From: Providencia zhijiangensis
GTDB taxonomy: Bacteria; Pseudomonadota; Gammaproteobacteria; Enterobacterales; Enterobacteriaceae
DNA length: 64,000 nucleotides
Reading direction: 5' to 3'
Assembly: GCF_030315915.2 (NCBI RefSeq)
Contig: NZ_CP135990.1
Coordinates: 496,001-560,000 of the forward strand
The notes under the pieces are model-generated. The model saw only the letters and a list, made by a program, of their open reading frames with translations, searched no databases and was not told the origin of the DNA. Numbering within the stretch: the stretch's first letter is position 1; each line of letters begins with the position of its first letter. Shown in pieces: positions 48,603 to 57,569 of this stretch. The translations under genes and the position numbers were made by a program.

Positions 48603-48630
48603 AAAAGCCCACTTTAAAGTGGGCTTTTAT
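48603..48630. terminator. Bidirectional terminator between metE and yidB
   Basis: AAAAGCCCACTTT and AAAGTGGGCTTTT form a fully palindromic 26-bp hairpin with A and T runs on both sides. Confidence 0.93.
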
Positions 48631-48648
48631 TTGTGCCAAAGACTGGGC

Positions 48649-49038
48649 TTAACCGAACAGTTTTTGTTTCAGTAAGTTCATGCCAATTGACGCTAAATCG
48701 ATATTTTCTGGCAGCACACCATTCGGGCTCGCGCTATCCACGATAGTCGGTAAATATTTCGCGACCATATCTGTTGCTTGTTGTGGATCTAAACCAACGC
48801 GTTGAGCGAGCTCTTGGATCCCTGAATCACCGAAAACTTGCATTAGCTGGCTAGCATTAACTGGCAAATTTTCACCTTCAGCAATCCATGATGAAACAAT
48901 CCCGCCTAAGCCTTCAGTGTTAAATTTATCGACGACACCGGAGAGCCCGCCTTGCTTTTCAACCCAATCAATAACAGATTGAAACTGTTGCATTTTATCA
49001 CCTGCAACCATGCTTAACACTTGATCAAACAGACCCAT
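48649..49038 (-). CDS. yidB: YidB-like DUF937 protein
   Basis: A 129-aa protein of the YidB/DUF937 family: MGLFDQVLSMVAGD start, a GLSGVVDKFNTEGLGGIVSSWI segment, and helices near the C-terminus. E. coli YidB is 132 aa and of unknown function. GAGGAG precedes the ATG. It lies between metE and the tetronate cluster. No signal peptide or membrane span is visible. Confidence 0.9.
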   Translation of the reverse strand: MGLFDQVLSMVAGDKMQQFQSVIDWVEKQGGLSGVVDKFNTEGLGGIVSSWIAEGENLPVNASQLMQVFGDSGIQELAQRVGLDPQQATDMVAKYLPTIVDSASPNGVLPENIDLASIGMNLLKQKLFG

Positions 49039-49322
49039 TTTGACTCCTCGATAACGTAATTGATGCGTTCAATACCAAGTATGGAACATTTTACAAAAAA
49101 TAATAGGCGGCTATTTTGGGGAATTTACTCAACAGGTCAATGAAAATCAGAGACAAAGAGGGAATTTAATCGGTATAAAAACCAATAGATTAAAAAGTAA
49201 CCAAATTACTCACAGTTTTTGTCACACTTTCTTGTGAAGGGTAGTATCAGATTGTTAAATATAAAAACACTTAAATATCAATGAGATAATAAATAATTGT
49301 TTAAAGTTTATATTATCTTTAG

Positions 49323-49338
49323 TGTGATGATAGTCATG
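49323..49338 (+). promoter_or_regulatory. CRP-like site upstream of ltnD
   Basis: TGTGA-TGATAG-TCATG resembles TGTGA-N6-TCACA at eight of ten positions. Upstream, TCACA-CTTTCT-TGTGA (within 49220-49240) is a palindrome of the opposite polarity. Catabolite control of a sugar-acid operon would be expected. Confidence 0.5.
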
Positions 49339-49363
49339 TGTTTGTGAATTTGGTTATGTGAAA

Positions 49364-49429
49364 ATTCACAACATTCACCAGAATTCACAGTATTTACCAA
49401 AACTAACCGTATTCACCAGAATTTATCAT
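49364..49429 (+). repeat. Helically phased direct-repeat array before ltnD
   Basis: ATTCAC-like hexamers start at 49364, 49373, 49383, 49392 (ATTTAC), 49402 (degenerate AACTAACC), 49411 and 49421 (ATTTAT), with steps of 9-10 bp. Seen as larger units, three 19-bp repeats begin at 49373, 49392 and 49411, the first and third sharing ATTCACCAGAATT. One repeat per helical turn places all sites on one face of the DNA, the layout of a cooperative operator. It ends 30 bp before the ltnD start. Confidence 0.75.
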
Positions 49430-49459
49430 TTGTTGGAACTGACAACATCAGGGGGCTAG

Positions 49460-50368
49460 ATGAAAAATACCGTTAACCATGTTGGCGTTATTGGTCTGGG
49501 TTCGATGGGAATGGGGATCGCGCAATCACTAATAAGAAATAAGATCCCAACCTATGGGTTTGATTTAAATCCACAAGCGTGTGAGACGCTACTCGAATAT
49601 GGGGCACAAGCCACAGGGCAAGATGCCGCGCAGTATGCGCAACAGCTAGATGCGCTACTTATGGTCGTCGTCAATGGCCAGCAGGTTGAGGCGATTTTGT
49701 TTGGTGGTGAGAAACCACTGGTAGAGCAGCTTCGTCCAAATACGATTATTGTATTGCACAGCACACTGGCGGCGGAGCAGACAAAACAGATAGCTCAGCG
49801 CCTTGCCGAATACCAGCTTCTATTAGTCGATGCGCCGATATCTGGCGGCGCGATTAAAGCGGCAGAAGGCAAACTGACCGTCATGGCATCGGGTTCCCCC
49901 GAGCTATTCACTCAGCTTGCGACGGTATTTGAGGCAATTTCAGAGCGCCTTTATCGTGTGGGGGATGAAATCGGCCTTGGCTCAACCGTGAAAACTATCC
50001 ACCAGCTACTGGCGGGGGTGCATATTGCGGTTGCTGCGGAAAGTATGGCGCTGGCGGCAAAAGCGGGCATCGATTTAGATGTGATGTATGACATCGTCAC
50101 CCATGCGGCTGGTAACTCATGGATGTTTGAGAACCGCATGCAGCATGTACTTGACGGAGACTATACCCCTAAATCGTCAGTCGATATTTTTGTGAAAGAT
50201 CTCGGTTTGGTGATGCAAACCGGAAAAGCGCTGAATTTCCCGTTACCTCTGGCGGCAACAGCGCATCAAATGTTTATCTCAGCCAGTAATGAAGGTTTTG
50301 GCTTACAGGATGATAGTGCCGTTATCAAAACCTTTAAGGGAATTACTTTACCGGAGAAAAAGGCATGA
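49460..50368 (+). CDS. ltnD: L-threonate dehydrogenase
   Basis: A beta-hydroxyacid dehydrogenase of 302 aa expected to oxidise L-threonate to 2-oxo-tetronate with NAD+. The N-terminal Rossmann motif GVIGLGSMGMGIA, the substrate-loop VDAPISGGAIKAAEGKLTVM and the catalytic lysine region STVKTIHQLLAG are present, matching E. coli YgbJ. It opens a tightly packed operon; its TGA overlaps the otnK ATG by four bases. AGGGGG precedes the start. The gene set behind it (otnK, otnC, otnI) fixes the substrate class better than the enzyme sequence alone. Confidence 0.88.
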   Translation: MKNTVNHVGVIGLGSMGMGIAQSLIRNKIPTYGFDLNPQACETLLEYGAQATGQDAAQYAQQLDALLMVVVNGQQVEAILFGGEKPLVEQLRPNTIIVLHSTLAAEQTKQIAQRLAEYQLLLVDAPISGGAIKAAEGKLTVMASGSPELFTQLATVFEAISERLYRVGDEIGLGSTVKTIHQLLAGVHIAVAAESMALAAKAGIDLDVMYDIVTHAAGNSWMFENRMQHVLDGDYTPKSSVDIFVKDLGLVMQTGKALNFPLPLAATAHQMFISASNEGFGLQDDSAVIKTFKGITLPEKKA

Positions 50369-51642
50369 CAGTGAAATTAGGCGTGATTGCTGATGATTTT
50401 ACCGGCGCGACAGATATTGCAGGCTTTATGGTACAAAACGGCTGGAAAGTGGTGCAGCTACTGAATGAGCCGAATGAAAATACGCCAATCCCTCAAGATG
50501 TGGATGCCATTGTGGTGAGCTTGAAAAGTCGTTCTTGCCCTGTGGATGAAGCCATTAGTGCCTCGGTTAATGCCTGCCGCTGGCTGAAGGAATCGGCGCA
50601 GTGCCAGCAAATTTTCTTTAAATATTGCTCCACATTTGATTCAACCGAGAAAGGCAACATTGGCCCAGTGACTGATGCGCTGATGAAGCAACTGGGTACG
50701 TCATTATCATTAGTGTGCCCTGCATTGCCTGTTAACGGTCGAACCGTGGTACATGGGCACCTGTTTGTTAACGGTCAATTGCTCAATGAAAGTGGAATGC
50801 AGCATCACCCAGTCACTCCAATGACCGATGCCAACCTGATGCGCGTCATGGAAAAACAGTCCGCAGGTAAAGCGGGGCTGATTAACCTAGCGACCGTGCA
50901 AAAAGGCAGTGCCGCTATCACTGAACAGTTAGAACAGCTACGCCAGCAGGGCATTAGTTATGCGGTTGTGGATAGTTTCACGATGGATGATTTACTGCCT
51001 ATTGCTCAGGCTTCGCAATCACTGCCTTTATTAACGGGCGGGTCAGGATTAGGGGCTGCCCTTGCGAATATTGATAGCCAAGTGGCCTGGGGGCAAGGGG
51101 AAAGCCGCGGCACTAAGCCGACGGGGAAAGAGAGAAAAACGGTCATTTTATCGGGAAGCTGCTCGCTAATGACCAACAAGCAAGTGCAAAACTATCAGCA
51201 AGTCGCGCCTAGCAAAGCGCTAGATGTGGGTGAATGCATCAATAATCCAGACTATGCAACTGTATTAGCGCAATGGGTTAAAGATCAGAAAATCACAGGG
51301 TTAGCGCCTTTGTTATATGCCACCCAACCGCCAGAGTTATTGAAGCAAACGCAGGAAAAATACGGCGCTGCATTATCGAGTACCGCGGTAGAAAATGTGT
51401 TTGGGCAGGTAGTGACGTTACTTCAGCAGCAAGGTTATAACACTTTTATTATCGCGGGCGGAGAAACCTCTGGAAAAGTGGTGCAAAGCCTTGGAACTGA
51501 ACAATTAAGTATTGGCTCACCTATCGCGCCGGGTGTGCCTTGGGTACAAGACTTAGCGAGCGGTAACTGGTTAGCACTGAAATCAGGCAATTTTGGTCAA
51601 GAGAATTTCTTCCAGTTAGCACAGGAGATGGTTAATGAGTAA
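50365..51642 (+). CDS. otnK: 3-oxo-tetronate kinase
   Basis: A 425-aa kinase of the former DUF1537 family that phosphorylates 3-oxo-tetronate at the 4-position. The N-terminal IADDFTGATDIAGF motif is diagnostic, and the C-terminal nucleotide site is seen in FIIAGGETSGKVV. The start overlaps the ltnD stop (ATGA) and is preceded by GGAG; the end overlaps otnC by eight bases, so the three are translationally coupled. E. coli equivalent: YgbK. Confidence 0.92.
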   Translation: MTVKLGVIADDFTGATDIAGFMVQNGWKVVQLLNEPNENTPIPQDVDAIVVSLKSRSCPVDEAISASVNACRWLKESAQCQQIFFKYCSTFDSTEKGNIGPVTDALMKQLGTSLSLVCPALPVNGRTVVHGHLFVNGQLLNESGMQHHPVTPMTDANLMRVMEKQSAGKAGLINLATVQKGSAAITEQLEQLRQQGISYAVVDSFTMDDLLPIAQASQSLPLLTGGSGLGAALANIDSQVAWGQGESRGTKPTGKERKTVILSGSCSLMTNKQVQNYQQVAPSKALDVGECINNPDYATVLAQWVKDQKITGLAPLLYATQPPELLKQTQEKYGAALSSTAVENVFGQVVTLLQQQGYNTFIIAGGETSGKVVQSLGTEQLSIGSPIAPGVPWVQDLASGNWLALKSGNFGQENFFQLAQEMVNE

Positions 51643-52276
51643 TGAAAAGGCGCTACGCCAAGAGTTAGTGGATTGGGCGAAGTCGATGTTTAATCGCGGC
51701 TACAGCAGCGGTGGTGCAGGCAATATCAGCGCCCGCCTGCCGGATGGCTGCATTATTGTCACCCCGACTAACTCAAGCTTTGGCGATTTAGATCCTGAGC
51801 GCCTGAGCAAACTAGACGCGCAAGGTAACTGGATTGATGGTGACAAGCCAACAAAAGAAGTTTCCATGCATATGGCAATGTATTTGCAGCGTTCAGATTG
51901 CCAAGCGGTGGTTCATCTACATTCACCTTGGCTAACGGCACTGTCCTGTTTACCGAATTTAGATACCGCAAACTGCTTACCGCCGATCACGCCTTATTAC
52001 GTGATGCGTGTGGGCAAATTACCGTTGATTGAATATTTACCACCGGGTGATGACCGTATTGGTGAAGAAATCGCAAAATTAGCGCCAAATCATAATGCGA
52101 TTTTACTCTCTAACCACGGCCCCGTTGTTGGCGGAAAAACGTTAAGACAGGCGTTTTTCAATGCGGAAGAATTAGAAGATACCGCACGTCTATACATTAC
52201 ATTGCGCCCACACGGCTTCACCACGTTAACGCAAGAGCAGGTTCATGAGCTCGAAAGCCGTTATCCACAGAAATGA
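51635..52276 (+). CDS. otnC: 3-oxo-tetronate 4-phosphate decarboxylase
   Basis: Class II aldolase/adducin-family protein of 213 aa that decarboxylates 3-oxo-tetronate-4-phosphate to dihydroxyacetone phosphate. GGAGNISAR and TPTNSSFGDL form the phosphate site; HLHSPW and the later NHGPVVGG hold metal-binding histidines. It starts within the end of otnK behind AGGAG. E. coli equivalent: YgbL. Confidence 0.9.
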   Translation: MSNEKALRQELVDWAKSMFNRGYSSGGAGNISARLPDGCIIVTPTNSSFGDLDPERLSKLDAQGNWIDGDKPTKEVSMHMAMYLQRSDCQAVVHLHSPWLTALSCLPNLDTANCLPPITPYYVMRVGKLPLIEYLPPGDDRIGEEIAKLAPNHNAILLSNHGPVVGGKTLRQAFFNAEELEDTARLYITLRPHGFTTLTQEQVHELESRYPQK

Positions 52277-52286
52277 GGCGATAGAC

Positions 52287-53066
52287 ATGGCTAAATTTGC
52301 AGCAAATCTCAGTATGATGTTTAACGAAGTTCCGTTTATTCAACGCTTTGAACGTGCCGCTCAAGCTGGGTTTAAGGGCGTTGAGTATCTTTTCCCTTAT
52401 GAAGAAGATGCGGATGTTATTGCGGGTGAATTGAAAAAACATCAACTTACTCAAGCTCTATTCAATATGCCTGCGGGAAATTGGGGCGCTGGCGAGCGTG
52501 GAATGGCGTCGATTCCCGGCCGTGAAGCCGAGTTCGCTCAAGGTGTACAAACCGCCCTGAAATACGCTTTAGCATTAGGCTGCAAGCAAGTGCATGCTAT
52601 GGCAGGAAAAGTGGATGATAAATTCACGCCTGAAGAGCAAAAAACGTGTTTTATTAAGAATATACAGCATGCTGCGGACGTGATGGCTGAGCACGGCATT
52701 CGTGTGCTTATCGAGCCGATTAATACCCGCGATATGCCAGGGTATTTCTTAACGACCCAAAAGCAGGCTGAAGCGCTGTTACCTGAAATCAATCGCGAAA
52801 ACGTGTTTATTCAATTGGATTTATATCACTGCCAGATTATGGAAGGTGACTTATTGAAAACAATTGAGCGTCTTTGGGGTAAATTTAGTCATATTCAGAT
52901 AGCATCAGTACCTTTTCGCCATGAACCTGATAGCGGTGAAGTTAATTACCCATGGATTTTTAATCAACTCGATGAAATGGGATATGAAGGCTGGCTGGGA
53001 TGTGAATACCACCCAGCAGGACGCACCGAAGACGGTTTAGGCTGGCTAAAGCAAGCTAATTCCTAG
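52287..53066 (+). CDS. otnI: 2-oxo-tetronate isomerase
   Basis: TIM-barrel isomerase of the hydroxypyruvate-isomerase family (259 aa) converting 2-oxo- to 3-oxo-tetronate, the bridge between LtnD and OtnK. Conserved parts: MAKFAANLSMMFNEVPF start, LFPYEEDADVI, HAMAGKVDD, FIQLDLYHCQIMEGD and GCEYHPAG, with metal ligands in the last three. ATG 52287 is chosen because it aligns with E. coli YgbM and has GAGG upstream; an earlier in-frame codon at 52245 would overlap otnC. Confidence 0.9.
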   Translation: MAKFAANLSMMFNEVPFIQRFERAAQAGFKGVEYLFPYEEDADVIAGELKKHQLTQALFNMPAGNWGAGERGMASIPGREAEFAQGVQTALKYALALGCKQVHAMAGKVDDKFTPEEQKTCFIKNIQHAADVMAEHGIRVLIEPINTRDMPGYFLTTQKQAEALLPEINRENVFIQLDLYHCQIMEGDLLKTIERLWGKFSHIQIASVPFRHEPDSGEVNYPWIFNQLDEMGYEGWLGCEYHPAGRTEDGLGWLKQANS

Positions 53067-53075
53067 GAGAACCGA

Positions 53076-53843
53076 ATGATCCCTTCCGAACGTCGTGATT
53101 TTATTTATCGCTATGTCTATGAGCACCAAACTGTGTCTATCAATGACTTGGTTGGTTTAATGAATGTCTCTCATATGACGGTTCGACGTGATATTCGCAT
53201 GTTGGAAGAGGAAGGGAAGGTTGTCGGAATTAGCGGTGGTGTTCGGTTAAATGATGCGTTACGCCAAGAGCTTCCGTGGAGTGAAAAGGCAAGACTTCAT
53301 CATCAAACGAAACGCGAAATCGGTCAATTTGCCAGCTCACTGGTTGAAGATGGTCAGGTGGTTTACCTCGATGCAGGCACCACCACCTTTGAAATTGCCC
53401 GTGTATTGGGTGAGCGTTTTAATCTCACTATCGTGACCAATGATTTTTCCATCATGCAGTACTTGATGAATAAATCACAACTGAACTTGTATCACACAGG
53501 CGGGCAGGTTGATAAACGCAATCACTCCTGTGTTGGCAATACGGCGGCCGCTATGTTGCAGACACTGAATGTAGACATCGCGTTTATTAGTACCAGCTCA
53601 TGGGATCTGCAACATGGGGTTTCCACTCCTCATGAGGAAAAGGTCCAAATAAAACAAACTTTATTGGATGTTGCTCGTCGGTGTGTACTGGTTTCAGACA
53701 GCAGTAAATTCGGTAAATACGGTATGTTCCGTGTCTGCCCATTAGATCAATTGCACGACATCATTTGTGACCAACATTTACCGTCTGATGTGGTGCAACG
53801 GATACTCGAAAAAAACATAAAACTTCATTTAATAAATACATAA
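53076..53843 (+). CDS. ygbI: DeoR-family regulator of the tetronate cluster (YgbI-like)
   Basis: A 255-aa DeoR-type repressor: HTH VSINDLVGLMNVSHMTVRRDIRMLEEEGKV (about 19-48), then the sugar-phosphate-binding domain with YLDAGTTTFEIA and the SDSSKFGKYGMF motif. It sits inside the operon nine bases after otnI, behind AGGAG, an arrangement that suggests autoregulation together with the catabolic genes. Its most likely operator is the direct-repeat array at 49364-49429 (inference). The effector is probably a pathway intermediate. Confidence 0.87.
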   Translation: MIPSERRDFIYRYVYEHQTVSINDLVGLMNVSHMTVRRDIRMLEEEGKVVGISGGVRLNDALRQELPWSEKARLHHQTKREIGQFASSLVEDGQVVYLDAGTTTFEIARVLGERFNLTIVTNDFSIMQYLMNKSQLNLYHTGGQVDKRNHSCVGNTAAAMLQTLNVDIAFISTSSWDLQHGVSTPHEEKVQIKQTLLDVARRCVLVSDSSKFGKYGMFRVCPLDQLHDIICDQHLPSDVVQRILEKNIKLHLINT

Positions 53844-53900
53844 AAAAACATCTTACCTACTGATGCATAGCCCGACAGGGTTATAGCAAGGAGAATGACA

Positions 53901-54860
53901 ATGAAAGTTATTATTACTGGTGGCGCAGGCTTTCTGGGCCAGCAGCTAGCCGCTGCTTTGCTTAAAAACAACCAAGGATTAAAATTTGACCAGCTCGTTT
54001 TAGCGGATATTCAATGCCCTACATCGCCTATTGAAGACTCTCGCGTGAGTTGCGTTGCATTAGATTTAACCCAGCCAGAAGCAGCAGATAAGCTGATTGA
54101 CGCGCAAACTGACGTGGTATTCCACCTTGCGGCGATCGTCAGTAGCCATGCTGAAAGTGACTTTAACTTAGGCATGAAAGTGAACTTCGATGCGACTCGC
54201 CAATTGCTTGAAGTCGCTCGCGCTAAAAACCCTGCCATCAAGTTTTTATTCACCAGCTCCCTTGCGGTTTTTGGCGGTGAATTACCGGATGTGATCACCG
54301 ACCTGTGTGTTGTGAACCCTCAGTCTTCTTATGGCGCTCAAAAAGCCATGTGTGAATTGATGGTGAACGACTATTCCCGTAAAGGCTATGTGGATGGACG
54401 CGTGATGCGCTTACCTACCATTAGTATTCGCCCGGGAGTCCCGAATAAAGCGGCATCTTCTTTTGCTAGCGGTATTATCCGCGAGCCACTAAATGGGATT
54501 GAGAGTGTTTGCCCAGTGTCTCCAGAGTTGGCGCTATGGTTATCTAGCCCAGAAACGGTAATCAACAACTTCATCCATGCGGTTTCGATTCCTGCAGAGA
54601 AATTTGGTCTTTCACGCACAGTGAACCTGCCAGGGATCACCGTGACAGTACAAGAGATGATTGATGCCCTGCGTGATGTCGCTGGTCAACAAGCAGTTGA
54701 TTTAATTCGCTTTGAACCGGATGAATCCATCAACCGTATTGTGGCAAGCTGGCCGGGTAAATTCGATATTCGCCGTGCACTGGATTTAGGCTTTAAAGCT
54801 GATGGGTCATTTAGCGATGCGATCCGTTCCTTCATTAAGCACCATGGCTGTGCGAAATAG
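53901..54860 (+). CDS. denD: D-erythronate dehydrogenase
   Basis: Extended short-chain dehydrogenase of 319 aa. The N-terminal GGAGFLGQQL NAD-binding motif, the FTSSLAVFGG serine strand and the YGAQKAMCEL active-site YxxxK are visible. DenD oxidises D-erythronate to 2-oxo-tetronate, which then follows the same OtnI-OtnK-OtnC route as L-threonate. ATG 53901 is preferred: AAGGAG ends seven bases before it, whereas the in-frame ATG at 53895 lies only one base from the Shine-Dalgarno. Confidence 0.85.
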   Translation: MKVIITGGAGFLGQQLAAALLKNNQGLKFDQLVLADIQCPTSPIEDSRVSCVALDLTQPEAADKLIDAQTDVVFHLAAIVSSHAESDFNLGMKVNFDATRQLLEVARAKNPAIKFLFTSSLAVFGGELPDVITDLCVVNPQSSYGAQKAMCELMVNDYSRKGYVDGRVMRLPTISIRPGVPNKAASSFASGIIREPLNGIESVCPVSPELALWLSSPETVINNFIHAVSIPAEKFGLSRTVNLPGITVTVQEMIDALRDVAGQQAVDLIRFEPDESINRIVASWPGKFDIRRALDLGFKADGSFSDAIRSFIKHHGCAK

Positions 54861-54871
54861 GAGATTAAATA

Positions 54872-56248
54872 ATGTCCTATATTCCTATTATTGGCCTCGC
54901 GGTGGCCATATTTGTCCTTATCTTTTTAGTATTGCGAACGCGGGTTCACGCCTTGTTAGCGATGTTGATTGCGGCTGCAATCGCAGGGTTATCAGGGGGA
55001 TTAACTGCAGCGGAAACCGTCACCGTTATTACAAAGGGCTTTGGTTCGACCCTCGGTAGCATTGGTATTGTTATCGGTCTCGGGGTAATGATGGGAAGGG
55101 TGCTGGAAGTGTCCGGTGCTGCTGAGCAGATAGCCTATAGCTTTATCAAATGGTTAGGTAAAAAACGCGAAGAGTGGGCGCTGGCAATTACCGGTTATAT
55201 TGTCAGTATTCCTATCTTTGTCGACTCTGCATTCGTTATTTTGTATCCGCTGGCAAAAGCGTTAGCGAAGAATGGAAAACGCAGTATTTTAACCCTTGGT
55301 GTCGCATTGGCGGGGGGATTAGTTGTTACCCACCATACTGTACCGCCAACTCCGGGCCCTCTCGGTGTTGCAGGGATCTTCGGGGTTGATGTTGGTGCCA
55401 TGATTTTAGCGGGTATGACGCTGGCAGTGCCGTGCGTTATCGGGATTGTGTTCTACGCCAAGTGGCTGGGAACTAAATACCCTGAATTCATGCCAGATGA
55501 GACGGGCAGCGAAGATTTAAAAGAAGTACATGCGCGTTACATGGAAGAAAAAGCCAACAAACCATTACCGAGCTTATTCTTATCATTGTTACCAATTATC
55601 ACGCCAATTCTGTTGATCTTCATTAATGCTATCAACGGATTATTACTGAAAACAGCCGCATTCCAAGGTATGGATGATAATTGGTACTTCCAATCATTCC
55701 AATTCTTGGGAGCACCGATTATCGCCTTATCTATTAGTGTCCTGATTTCGGTCTATACGTTAATGCCAAAAGCATCGAAAGAAGAAGTTATCGACCGTAT
55801 GGAAGAGGGTTTACAAGCGGCGGGTATCATCCTGCTTGTGACAGGTGCTGGTGGAGCATTAGGTGCAGTATTGCGTGACAGCGGGACGGGAACCATTCTT
55901 GCGGAGCATGTCGCGAATTTACCGATTACGCCCGTATTAATCCCGTTTATTATCGCGACATTAGTGCGTTTAATTCAGGGGTCTGGAACGGTAGCAATGA
56001 TTACCGCAGCATCGATTTCTGCGCCAATCATTAGCCAAATTCCTGATATCAACTTATTGGTTGCAGCTCAGGCAGCAACAATGGGGTCTCTGTTCTTCGG
56101 TTATTTCAACGACAGCCTTTACTGGGTGGTGAACAGAATGATGGGGATCAAAGACGTTAAACAACAAATGATTGTTTGGTCTATTCCAACAACAATAGCT
56201 TGGGCTATCGGGTTGGTTGGGGTCTTGATCCTTGATGTCGTGCTATAA
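54872..56248 (+). CDS. GntP-family permease, probable tetronate importer
   Basis: A 458-aa GntP-type carboxylate:H+ symporter with about 12-14 helices. The SIPIFVDSAFVILYPLAKAL and HHTVPPTPGPLGVAGIFG motifs are diagnostic of the family. It closes the operon 11 bp after denD and is followed by a terminator. The neighbouring enzymes suggest threonate/erythronate as substrate; gluconate is the default family alternative but no gluconate kinase is near. E. coli YgbN occupies the equivalent place. Confidence 0.87.
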   Translation: MSYIPIIGLAVAIFVLIFLVLRTRVHALLAMLIAAAIAGLSGGLTAAETVTVITKGFGSTLGSIGIVIGLGVMMGRVLEVSGAAEQIAYSFIKWLGKKREEWALAITGYIVSIPIFVDSAFVILYPLAKALAKNGKRSILTLGVALAGGLVVTHHTVPPTPGPLGVAGIFGVDVGAMILAGMTLAVPCVIGIVFYAKWLGTKYPEFMPDETGSEDLKEVHARYMEEKANKPLPSLFLSLLPIITPILLIFINAINGLLLKTAAFQGMDDNWYFQSFQFLGAPIIALSISVLISVYTLMPKASKEEVIDRMEEGLQAAGIILLVTGAGGALGAVLRDSGTGTILAEHVANLPITPVLIPFIIATLVRLIQGSGTVAMITAASISAPIISQIPDINLLVAAQAATMGSLFFGYFNDSLYWVVNRMMGIKDVKQQMIVWSIPTTIAWAIGLVGVLILDVVL

Positions 56249-56293
56249 ATCTAGCATGTTGATATTGTAGTATTTTCTATATTCTGCCTATCT

Positions 56294-56322
56294 AAAGCGC
56301 CCATTCGGGCGCTTTCTTTCGA
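56294..56322 (+). terminator. Terminator of the tetronate operon
   Basis: AAAGCGCCC (56294-56302) pairs with GGGCGCTTT (56307-56315) around ATTC, followed by CTTTC. Confidence 0.85.
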
Positions 56323-56388
56323 TAATCACAAACATTCATCTATACTGGGTGTATCTCATTATTCACATTCATCTTAAGATGATTTATT

Positions 56389-56404
56389 TGTGATCATGAT
56401 CTCG
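56389..56404 (+). promoter_or_regulatory. CRP-like site upstream of udp
   Basis: TGTGA-TCATGA-TCTCG matches the CRP consensus well in the left half only. It lies 128 bp before udp. In E. coli udp is controlled by CRP and CytR, so the site is plausible but not certain. Confidence 0.4.
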
Positions 56405-56531
56405 TTTTAATGAAATTCAAGTGTATCCGTTTCTATTAAAGTAGATATTGGTCACTAAATTAATCAAAGCTAAGCGCTATATTGACAATAACGTACTAAT
56501 TCAATGATGCCATTGTGTAAAGGAGTTTGAT

Positions 56532-57287
56532 ATGTCTGACGTTTTCCACTTAGGTTTAAAAAAGAGTGACTTACAGGGTGCAACTGTTGCTATTGTTCCT
56601 GGGGATCCTAACCGTGTTGAAAAAATTGCACGTCTGATGGACAACCCTGTACATTTGGCTTCATTACGCGAATTCACATCATGGCGTGGCGAGCTCGATG
56701 GCAAAGCTGTGATTGTCTGCTCAACGGGTATCGGTGGACCATCAACTTCTATCGCAGTTGAAGAACTGGCTCAGTTAGGTATCCGTACTTTCTTACGTAT
56801 TGGTACAACAGGTGCAATCCAAGAAAACATCAATGTGGGTGATGTGCTTGTCACCACGGGTGCCGTTCGTTTAGATGGCGCAAGCCAGCACTTTGCACCA
56901 CTGGAATTCCCAGCCGTCGCTGACTTCACGTGTACTAATGCGCTGTATGCTGCGGCAACAGAAGCGGGTGCAACCGTACACGTCGGTATTACCGCATCTT
57001 CCGATACCTTCTACCCAGGTCAAGAACGTTACGACACCTACACAGGTCGCGTAATGCGCCATTTCAGAGGCTCAATGAAAGAGTGGCAAGACATGGGCGT
57101 GATGAACTATGAAATGGAATCTGCAACGCTGTTAACCATGTGTGCAAGCCAAGGCCTGCGTGCAGGTATGGTCGCTGGGGTTATCGTAAACCGTACTCAG
57201 CAAGAAATTCCAAATGAAGCGCTTCTGAAAAAAACAGAAGGCAATGTTCTGAGCATCGTTGTCGAAGCTGCTCGTCGCCTGCTGTAA
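56532..57287 (+). CDS. udp: Uridine phosphorylase
   Basis: A 251-aa NP-I family phosphorylase splitting uridine into uracil and ribose-1-phosphate in the cytosol. SDVFHLGL start, the phosphate-site [29 protein letters not shown], the [11 protein letters not shown] strand and the [15 protein letters not shown] base-binding segment are essentially those of E. coli Udp. AAAGGAG precedes the ATG. E. coli also has udp between metE and rmuC, though ysgA is absent here. Confidence 0.97.
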   Translation: MSDVFHLGLKKSDLQGATVAIVPGDPNRVEKIARLMDNPVHLASLREFTSWRGELDGKAVIVCSTGIGGPSTSIAVEELAQLGIRTFLRIGTTGAIQENINVGDVLVTTGAVRLDGASQHFAPLEFPAVADFTCTNALYAAATEAGATVHVGITASSDTFYPGQERYDTYTGRVMRHFRGSMKEWQDMGVMNYEMESATLLTMCASQGLRAGMVAGVIVNRTQQEIPNEALLKKTEGNVLSIVVEAARRLL

Positions 57288-57297
57288 TCCTAATTAG

Positions 57298-57350
57298 CTG
57301 ACCCGTTTACTGACTTCACTCGGTTGTGGATTTGCGGTAAACGGGTTCAG
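57298..57350 (+). other. Long-loop inverted repeat after udp
   Basis: ACCCGTTTAC (57301-57310) is perfectly complementary to GTAAACGGGT (57337-57346), extended by CTG/CAG outside, with a 26-base loop and no clear U-tract. It resembles the inverted repeat after ynaI in layout but not in sequence. It may act in transcript termination or 3' protection. The rest up to 57569 is non-coding. Confidence 0.5.
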
Positions 57351-57569
57351 TTATCATCGTGCTACCCATGTATCTTAAATATTCTTGTATCTCTAATTGA
57401 TCAGCGCAAAATTTATTTTCTCGCGTTTTTCTTATTCCCTTCATCGATGAATCTGTTATTGTCATTTAAAACAATTAATAGAAGCCTCTTAAGTTACTCA
57501 AATTACAAGTAATTGATGATTTCGTTTATTTTTAGTTTGAGCAATGACAGAGCTAAAAAGGGAAAATGT

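Noticed and set aside
57324-57512. A 62-codon ORF after udp
   Set aside because: It starts inside the inverted repeat, has no ribosome-binding site, AT-driven composition and no recognisable motif.
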